Part shown: one piece after another, positions 61,007-64,000 of the stretch
How positions within the stretch are numbered: the stretch's first letter is position 1
Layout: each line of letters opens with the position of its first letter
Source: Bradyrhizobium nanningense
Lineage (GTDB): Bacteria; Pseudomonadota; Alphaproteobacteria; Rhizobiales; Xanthobacteraceae
Assembly (NCBI RefSeq): GCF_004114535.1
Contig: NZ_LBJC01000032.1
Coordinates: 117,841-181,840, forward strand
Length of the DNA stretch: 64,000 nucleotides
Reading direction: 5' to 3'
Program-made: the position numbers and the translations under genes
Notes under the pieces: generated by a model
What the model was told of the DNA's origin: nothing
Seen by the model: the letters and a program-made list of their open reading frames with translations, nothing else
The model's database searches: none

Positions 61007-63673
61007 TCAGTTCGTCTCCCGCCGCACCTCATTCGGCACGGCTTGCGGCGCGCCCACGGGGGGCAGCGCGACCGGGCGGAGCCCGATCAGCTCGGCGGTG
61101 CGGATCGCGCTGTCGCGCCAGAACTGGAACGAGTTGATGCGGCTGAGTTCGAGGATGGCGATGGCGACGGCCGCCAGGAACGGCAGGCTCTGCAGCACCA
61201 GCACGCCGGCGAAGATGTAGATCTCGGTGATCTGGCGGAAGCTGTTGCTGGCGATCAGGACGCCGGCGCCGACCAGGAGCAGGGTGCCGATCACGGCCTC
61301 CCAGAACGCCTGGAACTCGATCGACATCCTGCTGAGGCCGCCCTTGGAGGTGCGGGCGAAGGCGATGTGCTCGGTGATGAGGCCCTGCGCGACCGCGCGC
61401 GACACCGTCCACTGCACGCTCATCGCCGCGATCATGGCGCCCAGCATCTGGCCGGGCTTGATGGCGACGCGGGCGCGGTACATCGACAGGAAGTGCACCA
61501 GCGAGACGATGAAGGCCCCGATGATCGGCAGCGTCAGGATCTTGTCGGGGATGGCGATGTCGGCGAAGGCGACGATCGGGACCCAGACGAGGTTGAGCAG
61601 CGCCACCACCACGCCGAGGCTCTCGGCGCCGAGCCAGTTCAGCCAGCCGAGGCCATATTCGCGCTTCTGGTCGGAGGTCAGCCGGCTCGCGCCCGGCAGG
61701 AAGCGGCGCCAGTGCTTCTTGACGATCTGCAGGCCGCCATAGGCCCAGCGGTGACGCTGCTTCTTGAACGCCTCATAGGTGTCCGGCAGCAGGCCCGCGC
61801 CGTAGCGGGTGTTGGTGTAATGGGTGGTCCAGCCGAGCTCCTGGATCGCTAGGCCGAGATCGGAATCCTCGCAGATCGTGTCGGACGACCAGCCGCCGGC
61901 CATGTCCATCGCGGCGCGGCGGATCAGGCACATCGTGCCGTGCACGATGACTGCGTTGAGCTCGTTGCGCTGGACCATGCCGATGTCGAAGAAGCCGGCA
62001 TATTCGCCGTTCATGATGTAGTGCATGATCGACAAATCGCCGTCGCGGTGCTCCTGCGGCGCCTGCACCAGGCCGACGCGTGGATCGGCAAACGCCGGCA
62101 CGAGATCCCTAAGCCAATCGGGCTCGACGACATAGTCGGCATCGAGGATGCCGATGATCTCGGCATCCGCCGCGGTGCGGTCCATCGCGATGCGCAGCGC
62201 ACCCGCCTTGAAGCCTTGCACCTTCTCGGCGTTGATGAACTTGAAGCGTTCACCGAGCGCGCGGCAATGGTCCTGGATCGGCTGCCAGAACGCGGGGTCG
62301 GGCGTGTTGTTGATGATGACCACGCATTCGTAGTTCGGATAGTTCAGCCGCGACAGCGCATCCAGCGTCTGCTTGAGCATGTCGACCGGCTCGAAATAGG
62401 CCGGGATGTGGATCGAGACCTTCGGGCAGTAAGTCTCGGGCACGTTCTCGACCGGCTTGTCCTTGGCGATCAGCCGCTGCGGCGGCCGGCCGAAGGCGAC
62501 CGCGGCGATCTCGTCGATGCGCGCCATGGCGATGAGAACAAGAGGAACAAGGAGGATCATGCCGAGCGTCAACGCGAAGGCCGAGCCGAAGATGAAATAA
62601 TGGCTGTTCCAGAACGCGAACACGGTCGCGGCCCAGGCGCCGACGCCGTTGGCGGTCGCCGACAGCAGGAAGGCTTGTTTCGCGGTCGGCTTCTCGATCC
62701 GTAGGATCGGCAGCGACAAGAGGATGCCGACCAGCAGCGCGATGCCCATCAGCTTCCAATAATCGGGGTTCTCGACCGGACCGGTCCAGGCGAATTTCGG
62801 CTCGCGGCTGGCGTTGAGGATGCCCCAGTACGGACCGACGCCACCTTCGAAGAACTTCCAGGGCTGATCGATCGCTTCGACGATGTTGTATTCCATGCCG
62901 ATGGCTTCGGCGCGGGTGACGAAGTTGCGCAGGATCAGCGCCTGCTGGAACGGACCCGGGTCGGCGTTGCGTAAGTTGTAGCCCTGGCTTGGCCAGCCGA
63001 ATTCGGCGATCACGATGCGCTTACCCGGGAACAGGTTGCGCAACAGGTTGTAGCGGTCGACGGCCTGGTCGACCGCCTGGTCCGAGCGGAAGTTTTCCCA
63101 ATAAGGCAGCACGTGCGCGGCGATGAAATCGACGCTGGAGCCGAGGTCGGGATTGTCGCGCCAGATGTTCCAGATCTCGCCGGTGGTGACGGGCACGCGG
63201 ACCGAGCCTTTCACCTTCTTGATCATGTCGATGAGGTCTTCGACCTTCTGCTCGCCGCGGTAGATCACCTCGTTGCCGACGACGACGCCGACGACATTGC
63301 TGTTCTTGCGGGCAAGGTCGATGGCGGCCTTGATCTCGCGCTCGTTGCGATCCTTGTCCTTGTCGATCCAGGCGCCGACGGTGACCTTGAGGCCGAACTC
63401 GGCCGCGATCGGCGGCACCAGTTCCACGCCGCCGGTGGACGAATAGAGGCGGATCGCGCGCGTCATGGTCGACAGCGTCTTCATGTCGGCGCGGATTTTC
63501 TCGACCGTCGGGATGTTGTCGATATCTGGGTGAGCCGAACCCTCGAACGGCGCGTAGGACACGCTGGGCAGCAGGCCCTTGAAGTCGGGCGCGGGTTCCT
63601 TGTCGCGCAGGACTCCCCATAGTCCAGCGTGAAGCGCAGACACAAGCAACAGAACGGCGGCGACAACGCGCAT
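61007..63673 (-). CDS. GH17-GT2 fusion beta-glucan synthase (NdvB-like)
   Basis: 888 residues from ATG 63673. After one membrane helix, residues 30-290 form a GH17 domain with acid/base Glu135 (VVGNEVIY) and nucleophile Glu224 (IAEFGWPSQ). Then come membrane helices and a GT2 domain: DAD at 511-513, the CEDSDLG acid and QRHRW (639-643), followed by more helices. This is the layout of NdvB from Pseudomonas and Bradyrhizobium, which makes cyclic beta-(1,3)/(1,6) glucans needed for osmotic adaptation and symbiosis. The GH17 part acts as a transglycosylase. Substrate linkage is inferred from family. Confidence 0.9.
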   Translation of the reverse strand: MRVVAAVLLLVSALHAGLWGVLRDKEPAPDFKGLLPSVSYAPFEGSAHPDIDNIPTVEKIRADMKTLSTMTRAIRLYSSTGGVELVPPIAAEFGLKVTVGAWIDKDKDRNEREIKAAIDLARKNSNVVGVVVGNEVIYRGEQKVEDLIDMIKKVKGSVRVPVTTGEIWNIWRDNPDLGSSVDFIAAHVLPYWENFRSDQAVDQAVDRYNLLRNLFPGKRIVIAEFGWPSQGYNLRNADPGPFQQALILRNFVTRAEAIGMEYNIVEAIDQPWKFFEGGVGPYWGILNASREPKFAWTGPVENPDYWKLMGIALLVGILLSLPILRIEKPTAKQAFLLSATANGVGAWAATVFAFWNSHYFIFGSAFALTLGMILLVPLVLIAMARIDEIAAVAFGRPPQRLIAKDKPVENVPETYCPKVSIHIPAYFEPVDMLKQTLDALSRLNYPNYECVVIINNTPDPAFWQPIQDHCRALGERFKFINAEKVQGFKAGALRIAMDRTAADAEIIGILDADYVVEPDWLRDLVPAFADPRVGLVQAPQEHRDGDLSIMHYIMNGEYAGFFDIGMVQRNELNAVIVHGTMCLIRRAAMDMAGGWSSDTICEDSDLGLAIQELGWTTHYTNTRYGAGLLPDTYEAFKKQRHRWAYGGLQIVKKHWRRFLPGASRLTSDQKREYGLGWLNWLGAESLGVVVALLNLVWVPIVAFADIAIPDKILTLPIIGAFIVSLVHFLSMYRARVAIKPGQMLGAMIAAMSVQWTVSRAVAQGLITEHIAFARTSKGGLSRMSIEFQAFWEAVIGTLLLVGAGVLIASNSFRQITEIYIFAGVLVLQSLPFLAAVAIAILELSRINSFQFWRDSAIRTAELIGLRPVALPPVGAPQAVPNEVRRETN

Positions 63674-63890
63674 CGCGGCTAAACCAAAAGGGGCTGAGGT
63701 GGCAGGGAAGCGGATCCGACCCCGAGATCCGACCAAGTCCGCGGCAAAGGAAGCATATCTCTGCCGCGCCGTTTCACAACTGTCATGGCCTCATGTCCTT
63801 ATCAGGGCATGGCCTTTTCGAACAACGCGCGGCAGTGCCAACCGGGTCTATGGCCGATCGTTCCTGAACGACAGCTGAAACGACCCGCGG

Positions 63891-64000
63891 CTATTTCTGC
63901 GGCGCTGGCGTCGGGCTTGCCGCAGGCGAGGGGCTCGCGGCCGGCTGCGGTGCCGGCGGATTGCCGGACGCCGGGGCCGCGGGCTGGGCGGCCGCGGCCG
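63891..64000 (-). CDS. C-terminal tail of an unknown Pro/Ala-rich protein
   Basis: Minus-strand codons from the window edge to a TAG at 63891-63893 encode a Pro/Ala/Ser-rich tail ending ASPTPAPQK. The body of the protein lies beyond the window; the function cannot be determined. It may be in the same direction and unit as the beta-glucan synthase downstream. Confidence 0.5.
   Translation of the reverse strand, partial: AAAAQPAAPASGNPPAPQPAASPSPAASPTPAPQK

Overview
The window is about 64 kb of GC-rich alphaproteobacterial chromosome and most resembles Bradyrhizobium. Supporting signs are the gene content (trmFO, uvrA, ssb, gyrA, coaD, queA, tgt), three Omp25/31-type surface proteins, a GH17-GT2 beta-glucan synthase of the NdvB type, a LexA box of the alphaproteobacterial GTTC-N7-GTTC class, and many dispersed palindromic intergenic repeats. 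I see no prophage, insertion sequence or CRISPR array. The assignment comes from reading the sequence; no database was searched.

Layout. 1-6.1 kb (minus strand): partial aminotransferase, CAP protein, a kinase-like/AMP-binding-C fusion, trmFO, DUF1127, MltB-type transglycosylase, DUF2189 membrane protein. 6.4-13.6 kb: small stress or housekeeping genes (DUF3597, two YjdJ-type acetyltransferases, TPR protein, SPW protein), then acyl-CoA synthetase, PPC-domain protein and an AAA ATPase. 13.6-14.6 kb: repeats only. 14.6-17.9 kb: SRPBCC plus beta-propeller operon, HAD hydrolase, and a DUF433/DUF5615 toxin-antitoxin locus whose toxin is broken. 18-28 kb: uvrA with a LexA box, three tandem outer-membrane protein paralogues, ssb, gyrA. 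28-35 kb: kup, coaD, two cyclophilins, queA, and asd preceded by what looks like a threonine-sensing attenuator. 35-39.6 kb: PepSY protein, patatin lipoprotein plus TetR regulator with two matching operators, then a tgt that has lost every zinc ligand. 40-50 kb: cysK with a BrnA-like protein, caspase-like protein, DMT transporter, Rid protein, formyltransferase, several zinc-ribbon miniproteins, AI-2E family permease, Nudix hydrolase. 51-54.3 kb: a large Mfd-like helicase. 54.4-60.5 kb: a decaying stretch of small genes, duplicated gene fragments and a hicB pseudogene, ending at tRNA-Lys(UUU). 61-63.7 kb: GH17-GT2 beta-glucan synthase.

How genes work together. queA and tgt both serve queuosine tRNA modification, while trmFO methylates U54. 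uvrA is probably SOS-controlled. asd feeds Thr/Met/Ile/Lys synthesis and appears to be controlled by a leader peptide with eight Thr codons followed by an intrinsic terminator. The TetR protein probably autoregulates a patatin-tetR operon and may also control the PepSY gene. The most novel-looking signals are the asd attenuator, the zinc-less Tgt, the kinase/AMP-binding fusion, a candidate small RNA at about 50.7-50.8 kb, and the large structured repeat at 13.99-14.10 kb.
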